This document shows positions 53,874 through 62,813 of a stretch of 64,000 bases of DNA, in pieces (position 1 is the stretch's first letter; every line of letters begins with the position of its first letter). The translations under genes were made by a program, and so were the position numbers. The notes under the pieces are model-generated. The model had not been told where the DNA came from and did no database searches. It was given only the letters and a program-made list of their open reading frames with translations. This stretch comes from a bacterium (GTDB lineage: Bacteria; Ratteibacteria; UBA8468; B48-G9; DTJG01): the NCBI GenBank assembly GCA_021800535.1, contig JAJYYV010000005.1:28934-92933 (forward strand). The letters are read 5' to 3'.

Positions 53874-54935
53874 ATGGATATAAAAAATATAAATTTTTCT
53901 CATGGTGGAAGAATTTATGAATATGAAAGAAAGTATAAAAAAAAATTTATTGATTTTAGTGCAAATATTAATCCTTTAACCATTCCTCAAAATATAAAAA
54001 ACAAACTTTTAAAAGAATTTGATGGAATTTCACACTATCCGGATCAAACAGATACAATAAAAACCATATCTGATTATTTTAAAATTAAAGAAGAAAACAT
54101 ACTAATGGGAAATGGTTCCTGTGAACTTATATACTTATTATTTCAATCTTTAAGAGTAAGATATAAGTCTGTTCTTATTCCTCAGCCTGGTTTTTCAGAA
54201 TATGAAAAAGCCGCCTTAATCAATAGATATAAAATAAAATTTGTTTCTTTAGATGAAAAAAATAATTTCTTTCTTGATATATCCAAAATAATTAAATCCG
54301 ATATGATTTTTCTTTGTAATCCTAATAATCCCACAGGAAACCTTATTCTCAATTCTTATAATGAAATAAAAAATTTACCACAGAAATTTATTATTATTGA
54401 TGAAACATTTATTGATTTTTTACCTGATTCAGAAAGAAAAACTTTTATAAAATATTCTATAGAAGATAAAAGAATAATAGTAATAAGGTCTTTTACCAAA
54501 TTTTTTGCTATTGCCGGATTAAGAGTGGGATATATAATTGCCAATAAAGATATTATAAACCTATTAAAAAATTATCAGGTTCCATGGAATGTTAATAGTA
54601 TTGGTTTATCTGTGATAAATCTTGTATTGAAAAATAAAAAGTATAGAGAAGATACATTATCTATGATTGAAAAAGAAAGAAAATATCTTTTTAACGAAAT
54701 TTCAAAAATAAAATATTTAATGCCATATTCTTCTGTAGCAAACTTTTTACTTGTAAAAATAATAAAAAAAGAATTAACCAGTGATATTATAATGAAAAAA
54801 CTGTTAAAAGAAGGTATTATTATCAGAGATTGTTCAAACTTTAGAGGACTTGACAATCACTTTTTTAGAATATCTGTTTTATCTCATAAAGATAATAAAA
54901 AACTAATAAATTTTCTACATGGCATATTTATCTAA
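53874..54935 (+). CDS. cobD: CobD-like L-threonine-O-3-phosphate decarboxylase (or histidinol-phosphate aminotransferase relative)
   Basis: The 353-residue PLP enzyme belongs to fold type I. The N-terminus HGGRIYEYE followed by FSANINPLTIP is typical of CobD (Salmonella naming), which makes the (R)-1-amino-2-propanol phosphate of cobalamin. Also visible are LCNPNNPTG, IIIDETFIDF and the Schiff-base Lys209 in RSFTKFFAIAGLRVGY, with IIIRDCSNFRGL near the C-terminus. Histidinol-phosphate aminotransferases are close relatives, but the B12 riboswitch upstream favours CobD. It starts 11 bases after the radical SAM gene. Confidence 0.85.
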   Translation: MDIKNINFSHGGRIYEYERKYKKKFIDFSANINPLTIPQNIKNKLLKEFDGISHYPDQTDTIKTISDYFKIKEENILMGNGSCELIYLLFQSLRVRYKSVLIPQPGFSEYEKAALINRYKIKFVSLDEKNNFFLDISKIIKSDMIFLCNPNNPTGNLILNSYNEIKNLPQKFIIIDETFIDFLPDSERKTFIKYSIEDKRIIVIRSFTKFFAIAGLRVGYIIANKDIINLLKNYQVPWNVNSIGLSVINLVLKNKKYREDTLSMIEKERKYLFNEISKIKYLMPYSSVANFLLVKIIKKELTSDIIMKKLLKEGIIIRDCSNFRGLDNHFFRISVLSHKDNKKLINFLHGIFI

Positions 54936-54947
54936 TATAAGTTTACT

Positions 54948-55985
54948 TCAGTTAATTTTAAGAATGTTTTTGGAATAGGTTTCAATCAATCGTTTATATA
55001 CTGGATTCATTTTAGAAGTATCGTTTATCAATAAGGCTTTTCTTAGGTAAATATATATTTGATTTTTAACATATCTTAATGAATCTGAATTTTGTATAAA
55101 TGTATATATTTTAAATTTATCATTTTCTGTTATATTTTTTTGTGTCATTATTTTTTTTATACTGGACTTAACATTTAAATTGGATTTATTATATAGATAC
55201 CAAATAAGAAATGTTTTTTGTATTTCTTTTATATCATTTAGATTTAATTTACCGGATCTTTTACTGAATATATCTGTAATATCATCAATATCATCCTTTA
55301 TCTGGTATGCTCTTCCTAAATATATTCCCAATTTAAAAAGTTTATCTATATCATATTTTTCAGCTCCAGCGAGTATTGCACCTATTGTAAGAGGAGCAGA
55401 AAAAGTGTAAATAGAAGTTTTTAAATCATATATTTTATAAATATCATCCTCTGTATCTATATTTTCAAAATTTGAAATAATATCCATGAATTCTCCTTTT
55501 CCAGTGTATATAGCAGCATCAGTTAATTTTTTAAAGGCTATTTCCTTGCGGATGTGGTTTTCTTTGATGGATAAAAATAAATATGTTCCAAGAGCATACA
55601 TAATATCACCTATTATAATAGATAAATCACTGCCATTAAATCTTGCATTTTTATATTTTGCCACATATTTATCCAAAATTTTATGCATTGAAGGTCTTCC
55701 TCTTCTCATATTGGATTTATCAATAATATCATCATGAACAAGTATTGAATTGTGTAATAATTCCAGAGATATTGCTGTTTTGTATAATCCCTCGGGATTT
55801 TTTTTAGTAAAACCTGAATATCCAATAATAAATAGAATTGGTCTTATTCTTTTACCTTTTTTCAAAATAAAATTTTTAATATTGTTAAAGATTAATGGGA
55901 ATTTATTTAACTGATAAGTTTGATTTATCTCATTAAAATAATCAACAAGTTCTATCTCAATTTTTTTTTTTATTTCTGTAATCAT
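54948..55985 (-). CDS. Polyprenyl (trans-isoprenyl) diphosphate synthase
   Basis: The 345-residue protein condenses isopentenyl diphosphate into longer prenyl diphosphates. It has KGKRIRP (residues 43-49), the first Asp-rich motif DDIID (85-89) followed by SNMRRGRPSMH, and the second motif YQIKDDIDDITD near 215. Chain length cannot be read safely from sequence. It follows the receiver-acetyl-CoA synthetase gene after eight bases, so it ends that operon, converging with cobD. Confidence 0.9.
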   Translation of the reverse strand: MITEIKKKIEIELVDYFNEINQTYQLNKFPLIFNNIKNFILKKGKRIRPILFIIGYSGFTKKNPEGLYKTAISLELLHNSILVHDDIIDKSNMRRGRPSMHKILDKYVAKYKNARFNGSDLSIIIGDIMYALGTYLFLSIKENHIRKEIAFKKLTDAAIYTGKGEFMDIISNFENIDTEDDIYKIYDLKTSIYTFSAPLTIGAILAGAEKYDIDKLFKLGIYLGRAYQIKDDIDDITDIFSKRSGKLNLNDIKEIQKTFLIWYLYNKSNLNVKSSIKKIMTQKNITENDKFKIYTFIQNSDSLRYVKNQIYIYLRKALLINDTSKMNPVYKRLIETYSKNILKIN

Positions 55986-55993
55986 AGGTGAGT

Positions 55994-58390
55994 TTATTCT
56001 TCCTTTTCTTCATACTTTTTCTTCAATCCTTCTACAATATTAGGGTCCGATAAGGTGCTTGTATCTCCAATAACTTTCCCTTCTGCAATATCCCTTAATA
56101 ACCTTCGCATAATTTTTCCACTGCGGGTTTTGGGAAGTTCCTTGGTAAAGATTATTTTTTCAGGTTTTGCAATAGAGCCTATTTTTTTTACTACATGTTC
56201 CTTAATTTCTTGTTCATTCTGAAGTGATGGAATATTGCCTTCTTTTAGAATTACAAAAGCAGCAATTGCTTGGCCCTTAATTTCATGATAAATCCCAACC
56301 ACAGCGGCTTCTGCCACAGTCTTATGGGAAACTAAAGCACTTTCCACTTCCATTGTACTTATCCGATGTGCAGAAATATTCATTACATCATCTACTCTAC
56401 CTAAAAGCCAGAAATATCCTTCTTCATCTCGTCTTGCTCCATCACCGGTGAAATAAATTTCTTTGTTCCATTTTGACCAGTATTGCGAAACATATCTTTC
56501 ATTGTCTCCATATATACCTCTTAACATTGCAGGCCATGGTTTTTTAATTGCAAGGTATCCCCCACCCACAGTAATTTTATTACCTTTTTCATCTAAGATA
56601 TCTGCTACTATTCCAGGGAATGGTTTCGTAGCTGACCCAGGTTTTAAAGCTGTTAATCCAGGAAGAGGTGTTATAAGAATCATTCCTGTTTCGGTTTGCC
56701 ACCATGTATCAACAATTGGACAACGTTGCTGGCCGATGTTTTTATAATACCACATCCATACTTCCGGATTTATTGGTTCTCCTACAGAGCCAAGTAAACG
56801 TAGTGAGGAAATATTATGTTTATCTATCCATTCTGTTCCACATTTCATAAAAGAACGTATTGCAGTTGGAGCGGTATATAAAATAGTTACTCCATATTTT
56901 TCTATTATTGACCAGAATCTATCTATTTCAGGCCAATCCGGAGCGCCTTCATATATCAAAACTGTTGCTCCACAGCATAATGGACCATAGACAACATAAC
57001 TATGTCCTGTTACCCAACCAATATCTGCACTGCACCAGTAAAGGTCATCATCTTTGATATCAAAAATCCATTTTGTAGTAGCATATACACCAGTTAAATA
57101 TCCACCTGTGGTATGAATAATTCCCTTGGGTTTCCCTGTAGTTCCAGAAGTATAAAGAGTATAAAGAATATCCTCACTCTCCATTGGTTCAGGTCTGTAA
57201 TAAGATGGAGCGCTATCCATTAACTGATGCCACCAATGGTCCCTTCCTTCTTTCATTGGAACAGGAAAATCGCTTCTGCTTCTTTGTACTACAACTACAT
57301 TTTTTATGGAAGGGGTTTTTTCCAGAGCATTATCTGATATATGTTTAAGAGGTAAAAATTTTCCCCTTCTGTATCCTCCATCTGCAGTAATTAAAACTGT
57401 TGCCTGTGCGTCGTTTATACGGTCAGATAATGCTTCTGCACTGAAACCACCAAAAACAACTGAATGGATAGCTCCAATTCTGGCACAGGCAAGTAATGCT
57501 ACAGGAAGTTCCGGAAGCATTGGCATATAAATTATAATTCTATCCCCTTTCCGTACACCTAATTTATAAAGAACATTAGAAAATTTGTTTACCTGTTGGT
57601 ATAAATCCCAGTAAGTCAAAACTTTTTGGTCACCTGGCTCACCTTCCCAGATAATAGCTGCTTTATTACGTTTACCGGCATGTATATGTCTATCAATACA
57701 ATTATAAGAAGCATTTAATCTGCCTCCGACAAACCATTTTACATAAGGAGGTTCCCATTCCAGTACTTTATCCCATTTTTTGAACCAGTATAATTCATTG
57801 GCAAAATTTTCCCAGAATCCTTCAGGATTTTTGCTTGCAGTTTCATATATTGATTCATCTTTTATATTGGCTTGTGCCACAAAATTAGATTTAGGTGTAA
57901 TCCGGCGGTTTTCATTTAACAAAACTGTCAACTCACCTGTGATTTGTTTATGACTGTTTTTTTCTTTTTTTTCTTCAATATTTTGTTTGGAACCACTTTG
58001 CTTTTCTGTTGATTTAATGATATTGGCAATTTGTTTCTTTAATTCATCAGGGCCTGCTGTTTTAGATAAATAAGTATCAATCTGTGGTTGAATTCCAATT
58101 TTTTGCATGTATTGCGTAAAAGAAATCTTATCCCCAAAAGATGTGAAAAGAATCACAGGTATTTTATTCAATTCAGGGTCATTTTTAATTTTTCTACAAA
58201 CATCACTTCCATCAATCCCGGGTAGCATTAAATCCAATAATATTATATCAGGCTTGTTTTTTTTGATAGATTTAATTCCTTCTATTCCATCATATGCAGT
58301 AAAAATTTGATATCTGTCTTCTAAAAATATTTTAATTGTTTCAACAAAATCTTTATCATCATCAATTAATATAATGGATTTATCTTTCAT
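55994..58390 (-). CDS. acs: Acetyl-CoA synthetase fused to an N-terminal response-regulator receiver domain
   Basis: Residues 1-125 are a full receiver domain: Asp10/Asp11 acidic pocket, phospho-acceptor Asp53 in [12 protein letters not shown], Thr83 and Lys110. A charged linker (about 126-165) leads to an AMP-forming acetyl-CoA synthetase (about 170-795) with [20 protein letters not shown], the ATP loop [15 protein letters not shown], the WWQTETG motif and Lys759 in [11 protein letters not shown], the usual acetylation site. It activates acetate with ATP and CoA. Size of the enzyme part is normal, and every catalytic motif seen is intact. A GGAGGG ribosome site supports the start. The kinase and regulator genes lie upstream in the same operon. 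Confidence 0.93.
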   Translation of the reverse strand: MKDKSIILIDDDKDFVETIKIFLEDRYQIFTAYDGIEGIKSIKKNKPDIILLDLMLPGIDGSDVCRKIKNDPELNKIPVILFTSFGDKISFTQYMQKIGIQPQIDTYLSKTAGPDELKKQIANIIKSTEKQSGSKQNIEEKKEKNSHKQITGELTVLLNENRRITPKSNFVAQANIKDESIYETASKNPEGFWENFANELYWFKKWDKVLEWEPPYVKWFVGGRLNASYNCIDRHIHAGKRNKAAIIWEGEPGDQKVLTYWDLYQQVNKFSNVLYKLGVRKGDRIIIYMPMLPELPVALLACARIGAIHSVVFGGFSAEALSDRINDAQATVLITADGGYRRGKFLPLKHISDNALEKTPSIKNVVVVQRSRSDFPVPMKEGRDHWWHQLMDSAPSYYRPEPMESEDILYTLYTSGTTGKPKGIIHTTGGYLTGVYATTKWIFDIKDDDLYWCSADIGWVTGHSYVVYGPLCCGATVLIYEGAPDWPEIDRFWSIIEKYGVTILYTAPTAIRSFMKCGTEWIDKHNISSLRLLGSVGEPINPEVWMWYYKNIGQQRCPIVDTWWQTETGMILITPLPGLTALKPGSATKPFPGIVADILDEKGNKITVGGGYLAIKKPWPAMLRGIYGDNERYVSQYWSKWNKEIYFTGDGARRDEEGYFWLLGRVDDVMNISAHRISTMEVESALVSHKTVAEAAVVGIYHEIKGQAIAAFVILKEGNIPSLQNEQEIKEHVVKKIGSIAKPEKIIFTKELPKTRSGKIMRRLLRDIAEGKVIGDTSTLSDPNIVEGLKKKYEEKEE

Positions 58391-58415
58391 TTTTTCCCTC
58401 CTTAAAAAATTTTAT

Positions 58416-59771
58416 TTAAACTGCAAATATTGCAATTGTTCTTACTGGAAAGGGTAAAAAAAAATTTGTTCCTTTTCCCAATATACTTTCTACCCTGATA
58501 TCACTATTATGTAATTTAAGAACTTCTTTAACAATACTCAATCCAAGACCCGTTCCCTGTTTATCTATATCCTGAGCATTTTTACTTCTGTAAAATTCAT
58601 CAAATATTTTATTTATATCAGAAGGTGGTATTCCAATTCCTGTATCCCATACTTTTATATGAAAGCATTCTTTTTTATCCGGTACAGGTTTAATCTGAAT
58701 TCCAATCTTTCCATAGGATGGAGTATACTTAATTGCATTAGTTAAAAGATTTATAAACACCTCTTTAAGGGTTTCTTTATTAGCAAAAATAAAAACCTCA
58801 TCATTGGGAATTTCATATGATAATATTAATTTTTTATCTTCTATATAAAATTTATTTTCTTCTATTATACTGTTTATTAGTTCTTTCAGAGAAAATTCTT
58901 CTTTCTTAAATTTTTCTGAAGCTCTTATTTTTGAAAGATGTAAAAGATCTTTCACAAAATTAAGTAAAGATAATGTTCTTCTTTCTGCTCTTTCAAGCAT
59001 TTCTTTTGTTTTTTCTGTTATGTTTCCTGTAAGTCCTTCTAATACAACCTTTATACAATTCTGTATCGTGGAAAGACTGGATTGAATATCATGGGTAACT
59101 GTTAAAACATAGCGTGATTTTATTTTATCCTGGTCTGCCAGTTTTTTATTGGCCAATATCAAATCCTGCTCTCTTTCTACTAATTTTTCACTAATACTAC
59201 TGGTTAAATAAACAGCTAAATATAAAGTACTTGCTATTGCTCCAAATATTCCCAGAACATATATTTTGTTAAAAATAATTGCATGTTTTCCGGAAATCAA
59301 ATATATCAAAGAATAATAAGGTGTGATTTTTATATACTCAAATATAATCATAAGCCCTATAAGGCCGGTTGCTAAAGTGGCCTGTAGATACGCATCTTTT
59401 TTAGATAATATAGTACTTGCGGTAATCATATGAAAGATGAAATAAAAAATAAAAGGATTTTCAATTCCACCAGAAAAATAAAGTAAATATATAAGCATTA
59501 TTAAATCTGTGGAAATTTGTACATTGGCAAATATATTTGCTTTTTTTAACCATGTATTGTTTTCAGAAATTTGTTTTAATTTTTTATAATAGAAATAAAA
59601 AATAACATTAAACAAAAAAAGTGCAATAGCCCCTGCATATAAAAAAATAAAAGGTAAAATGATTTTAAGAATAAAAATACTTATTGATATAATTAAAAAA
59701 ATACCTATGACAGCTAGCCATCTTAATTTTATAAACCATTCCAATCTGATATTTAATTCTTTTGCTGTCAT
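58416..59771 (-). CDS. Membrane sensor histidine kinase
   Basis: The 451-residue kinase has six hydrophobic helices in residues ~15-190, with only short loops outside. It is followed by a coiled segment, HisKA with His227 in TVTHDIQSSLSTI, and an ATPase domain (N-box LLTNAIKYTP, G1 WDTGIGIPPSD, G2 GTGLGLSIVKE). A membrane-embedded sensor of this kind may sense membrane state or a hydrophobic signal. It lies between the response regulator (3-bp gap) and the receiver-acetyl-CoA synthetase (25-bp gap), so both are plausible phospho-acceptors. Confidence 0.9.
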   Translation of the reverse strand: MTAKELNIRLEWFIKLRWLAVIGIFLIISISIFILKIILPFIFLYAGAIALFLFNVIFYFYYKKLKQISENNTWLKKANIFANVQISTDLIMLIYLLYFSGGIENPFIFYFIFHMITASTILSKKDAYLQATLATGLIGLMIIFEYIKITPYYSLIYLISGKHAIIFNKIYVLGIFGAIASTLYLAVYLTSSISEKLVEREQDLILANKKLADQDKIKSRYVLTVTHDIQSSLSTIQNCIKVVLEGLTGNITEKTKEMLERAERRTLSLLNFVKDLLHLSKIRASEKFKKEEFSLKELINSIIEENKFYIEDKKLILSYEIPNDEVFIFANKETLKEVFINLLTNAIKYTPSYGKIGIQIKPVPDKKECFHIKVWDTGIGIPPSDINKIFDEFYRSKNAQDIDKQGTGLGLSIVKEVLKLHNSDIRVESILGKGTNFFLPFPVRTIAIFAV

Positions 59772-59773
59772 TT

Positions 59774-60220
59774 TTATAAGGTTTTTTCAGGCCAATTAGT
59801 CCATTTACTTTCTTTTTGTATTAAAAGTGTTTTTATTTTTTTCACCAAATCATCAGACTTCACAGGTTTATTCAAAAAATCATCAACAGGAAGGTATTCA
59901 TTATCAGTTTTATCTGAAAAATTGAATTGAGGATATTCAACATTTATAGCCGTAAGCATTAAAATAGGTATTTTAGTCAGAGACTTTTCTTGTTTCAATT
60001 TAAGACATAAATCAAATCCAAGAGTTTTATGTTCAGGACCAAACATAACATCAAGAATTATAAGGTCAGGATTATTTTCTTTGATTTTTTGTAAACCATC
60101 TTCAGGATTAGTGGCAAAAGTAATAATGAAATTATGGGGTTGAAGAATAATTTTTAATGTTTCAGTTATGTCAATATCATCTTCAATAATGATTATTTTT
60201 GCATTTTTTACTTCTTCCAT
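59774..60220 (-). CDS. Single-domain response regulator
   Basis: The 148-residue protein is a receiver domain only: Glu13-Asp14-Asp15 acidic pocket, phospho-acceptor Asp57 in LIILDVMF, Thr in MLTAIN and Lys in FLNKPVKSDDL. The loop after Asp57 carries an insert (GPEHKTLGFD). No output domain is present, so it should act by protein contact or as a phosphate sink or relay. A strong AAAGGAGGG ribosome site precedes it. It is the first gene of the kinase-acetyl-CoA synthetase operon. Confidence 0.92.
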   Translation of the reverse strand: MEEVKNAKIIIIEDDIDITETLKIILQPHNFIITFATNPEDGLQKIKENNPDLIILDVMFGPEHKTLGFDLCLKLKQEKSLTKIPILMLTAINVEYPQFNFSDKTDNEYLPVDDFLNKPVKSDDLVKKIKTLLIQKESKWTNWPEKTL

Positions 60221-60331
60221 ATGTCCCTCCTTTATAGGGAAAATAATTTGTTTTTTATAATAACATTTTTAAAAAATTATGTAAAATTTAAATAATTCGT
60301 TTTTTATTTCTGTTTTTTTAATTTTGCTTAT

Positions 60332-61609
60332 ATGATAATAAATATAAAAAGTAAGTTAACAAATTTCACTATTTATAAAGATATAATGAATAAAAATATA
60401 AAAAAATTATTAATTGTAAGAATTCTTAGAAGTCTTGGGCAGGGAATTTTAATAGTTAATTTTGCTCTATATTTAAAGGCTTTGCATTATAATAGTATGT
60501 TGATTGGTATTCTATATGCTTTTATCAGTTTATTTAATGCTGGTGGGTCCTTAGCTGTAGGATTATTAAGTGATAAATATAAAAGAAAGCCTTTTTTAAT
60601 AATATATACAATTTTTTTATTTTTTTCCACAGTTATACTGCTTTTTACAACAAATTATTATTTTTTATTGATAGCTTCTGCTTTTGGTAGTTTTGGATTA
60701 TCTCAAATGGGTGGGGCAGGAATGTTTGGTCCTGCAGACATTGCATGGTTTTCAGAAAGAATTAAAGCCCGTGAAAGAGGCCATATCCTAAGCTTAAGAA
60801 ATTCTTTAAGCGCTTTTGGAATGAGTATAGGTGCTATGATTGCCATGTTGCATCCTATATTGGCACATATTTATCATAATAATATTTTATCTTATAGACC
60901 TTTTTTTATTTTTATTGCCCTGATATCATTAATTACACTACCTATATTGATGACAATAAAAGAAGAATATAAAACTCAAAATTTAAAATTATTTGAAGAA
61001 GATAAACAAATTTCGGATACTGATGAAATTAAAATTTGCAAAAAAGAAAATCATAATTTAAAAAAATTAATTTTCTTAAATTCTATAAATGGTATTGCCA
61101 TAGGATTAAAAGGACCTTTAATTGCTTATTGGTTTGCACTAAGATTTAATGTTGGAGTAGAACTAATTGCCCCTATTTTATCTATATCTTTCTTTTTAAC
61201 AGGTATATTATCTTTTTTTACAGGACATCTTACCAAATATATGGGACTTATAAAATTATCCACAATTTCAAGAAGTGTAGGTGTTATTTTTTTATTTCTT
61301 ATTCCTATTATGCCGATATATGGTTTGGCTGCAATTATGTATATATTACACCAAATATTTAACATAAGTTCTGCTGGACCACGGCAGGCTATTTCAATAA
61401 GTCTTGTTAGAAATAAAAGAAGGGGATTTGCTACAAGTTTAGATGCTTTTTCCATGCAATTACCACGTTCTATTGGTCCTTATCTTGTAGGGTTTTTATT
61501 AGATACAGGATATTTTGCTCTTCCTTTTATATTGGCTGCAGGTATGCAGGCTATATATGTAATATATTATAGAAAATTATTTAAAAAATATGATTTCCCT
61601 GATATTTGA
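60332..61609 (+). CDS. Major facilitator superfamily transporter
   Basis: The 425-residue protein has 12 predicted membrane helices and the MFS loop 2-3 motif (GLLSDKYKRKPFLI). The central loop (about 210-245) is charged. There is no substrate signature. Two starts are possible, 60332 and 60386; neither has a Shine-Dalgarno sequence, and both leave helix 1 intact. Its 3' end overlaps the 3' end of hemA on the other strand by 29 bp. Confidence 0.85.
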   Translation: MIINIKSKLTNFTIYKDIMNKNIKKLLIVRILRSLGQGILIVNFALYLKALHYNSMLIGILYAFISLFNAGGSLAVGLLSDKYKRKPFLIIYTIFLFFSTVILLFTTNYYFLLIASAFGSFGLSQMGGAGMFGPADIAWFSERIKARERGHILSLRNSLSAFGMSIGAMIAMLHPILAHIYHNNILSYRPFFIFIALISLITLPILMTIKEEYKTQNLKLFEEDKQISDTDEIKICKKENHNLKKLIFLNSINGIAIGLKGPLIAYWFALRFNVGVELIAPILSISFFLTGILSFFTGHLTKYMGLIKLSTISRSVGVIFLFLIPIMPIYGLAAIMYILHQIFNISSAGPRQAISISLVRNKRRGFATSLDAFSMQLPRSIGPYLVGFLLDTGYFALPFILAAGMQAIYVIYYRKLFKKYDFPDI

Positions 61610-62603
61610 AATAATTTAATTCTGTTGTTATTATTTTTTTAACTTTTTTTATTTCATTTTTTCTTTTTTTATAATTTTCTTCAACAATAGATTTAAAACT
61701 ATCAAGATCATACATATGAACATCAGTTATATTTTTTACAGAAGAGTCTACATCTCTTGGGACAGCAAGATCAAGAATTAATAATGGTTTTTTTCTGTTT
61801 TTCATAATATCTTCTATGTGTTCTTTTTTTAAAATAATATGAGGACTTGAGGTAGAACTGATAATAATATCTGCATCTTTAAGTTTTTTAGGAAATGTAT
61901 TAAATCTTATGGCTACACCCCCACAAAAATCAGCAAGTGTTTTTGCTTTGTCAAAAGTTCTATTTGCTACAAAAATCCCTTGTATATTCTTTTCTTTCAG
62001 ATATTTACTTAGAAGGAAAGCAATATTGCCTGCACCAATTATAATTATTTTTTTATCTTTTATGGAACCAAAAAAATTTTCACATTTTTTTATAGCAATA
62101 CTTGCTATGGAAATATGACCTGTAGAAATTTTTGTTTTATCTCTTACTATTTTACCAGTTGAAATAGATTTGCTGAAAATTTTTTCAAGAAGTTTATCTA
62201 CGACATTTATTTCTTTGGCTATTCTAAAAGCTTCTTTTACCTGTCCTAATATTTCTGTTTCTCCAACAATTTGAGAGTTTATTCCTGATGCTACTTCAAA
62301 TAAATGTTTTATTACAAAAGTATCTTTAAATACATAAAAGTATTTTTCAATTTCATTAGTACTGCATATAAAAAAATTTTTAATAAATTCTTTTATAAAA
62401 TTTTCTCCTGTTTCAGAATCACAGGTTATATGTGAATATATTTCCATCCTGTTACATGTTGAAAGAATAACGACTCCTTTTATGAAATTTGTTTTATGTA
62501 ATTCTAAAAGAGCATATTTTATTTTTTCTTTTGTAAGATAAAATTTCTCTCTTTCGTTTATTTCTGCTTTTTTATGATTTATTCCTATTGTTATTATATG
62601 CAT
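61581..62603 (-). CDS. hemA: Glutamyl-tRNA reductase, short C-terminus
   Basis: This enzyme reduces glutamyl-tRNA to glutamate-1-semialdehyde, the first step of tetrapyrrole synthesis, and so also feeds B12. The N-terminus MHIITIGINHKKA leads to nucleophile Cys50 in LSTCNRMEIY; then come GETEILGQVKEAF and the NADPH domain IIIGAGNIAFLL. I start it at 62603, where homology begins, although the frame is open to 62726. At 340 residues it ends just after the spinal helix (EENYKKRKNEIKK) and lacks most of the dimerisation domain of normal ~420-residue enzymes. Confidence 0.9.
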   Translation of the reverse strand: MHIITIGINHKKAEINEREKFYLTKEKIKYALLELHKTNFIKGVVILSTCNRMEIYSHITCDSETGENFIKEFIKNFFICSTNEIEKYFYVFKDTFVIKHLFEVASGINSQIVGETEILGQVKEAFRIAKEINVVDKLLEKIFSKSISTGKIVRDKTKISTGHISIASIAIKKCENFFGSIKDKKIIIIGAGNIAFLLSKYLKEKNIQGIFVANRTFDKAKTLADFCGGVAIRFNTFPKKLKDADIIISSTSSPHIILKKEHIEDIMKNRKKPLLILDLAVPRDVDSSVKNITDVHMYDLDSFKSIVEENYKKRKNEIKKVKKIITTELNYFKYQGNHIF

Positions 62604-62738
62604 TATTAGATAAGTAAAGGATTTTAATTTATATTTTATAGGATTATAACAAAATGCAAAATCTGTGTCAATTTTATGTGTATCACATAATAATTTCTGA
62701 GATTTGCAAATCTGAAAATTAAGCATTTTCTATAGAAT

Positions 62739-62767
62739 TTGACGATATAATCAATATGGTATATGAT
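62739..62767 (+). promoter_or_regulatory. Promoter of hppA
   Basis: TTGACG (62739-62744) and TATGAT (62762-62767) are 17 bp apart, each one base from consensus. The leader to the hppA start is about 40 nt, without a clear ribosome site. Confidence 0.55.
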
Positions 62768-62813
62768 TATTATTATCATTTTATTAAAGTATTATTATAA
62801 AACAAGAACAAAT

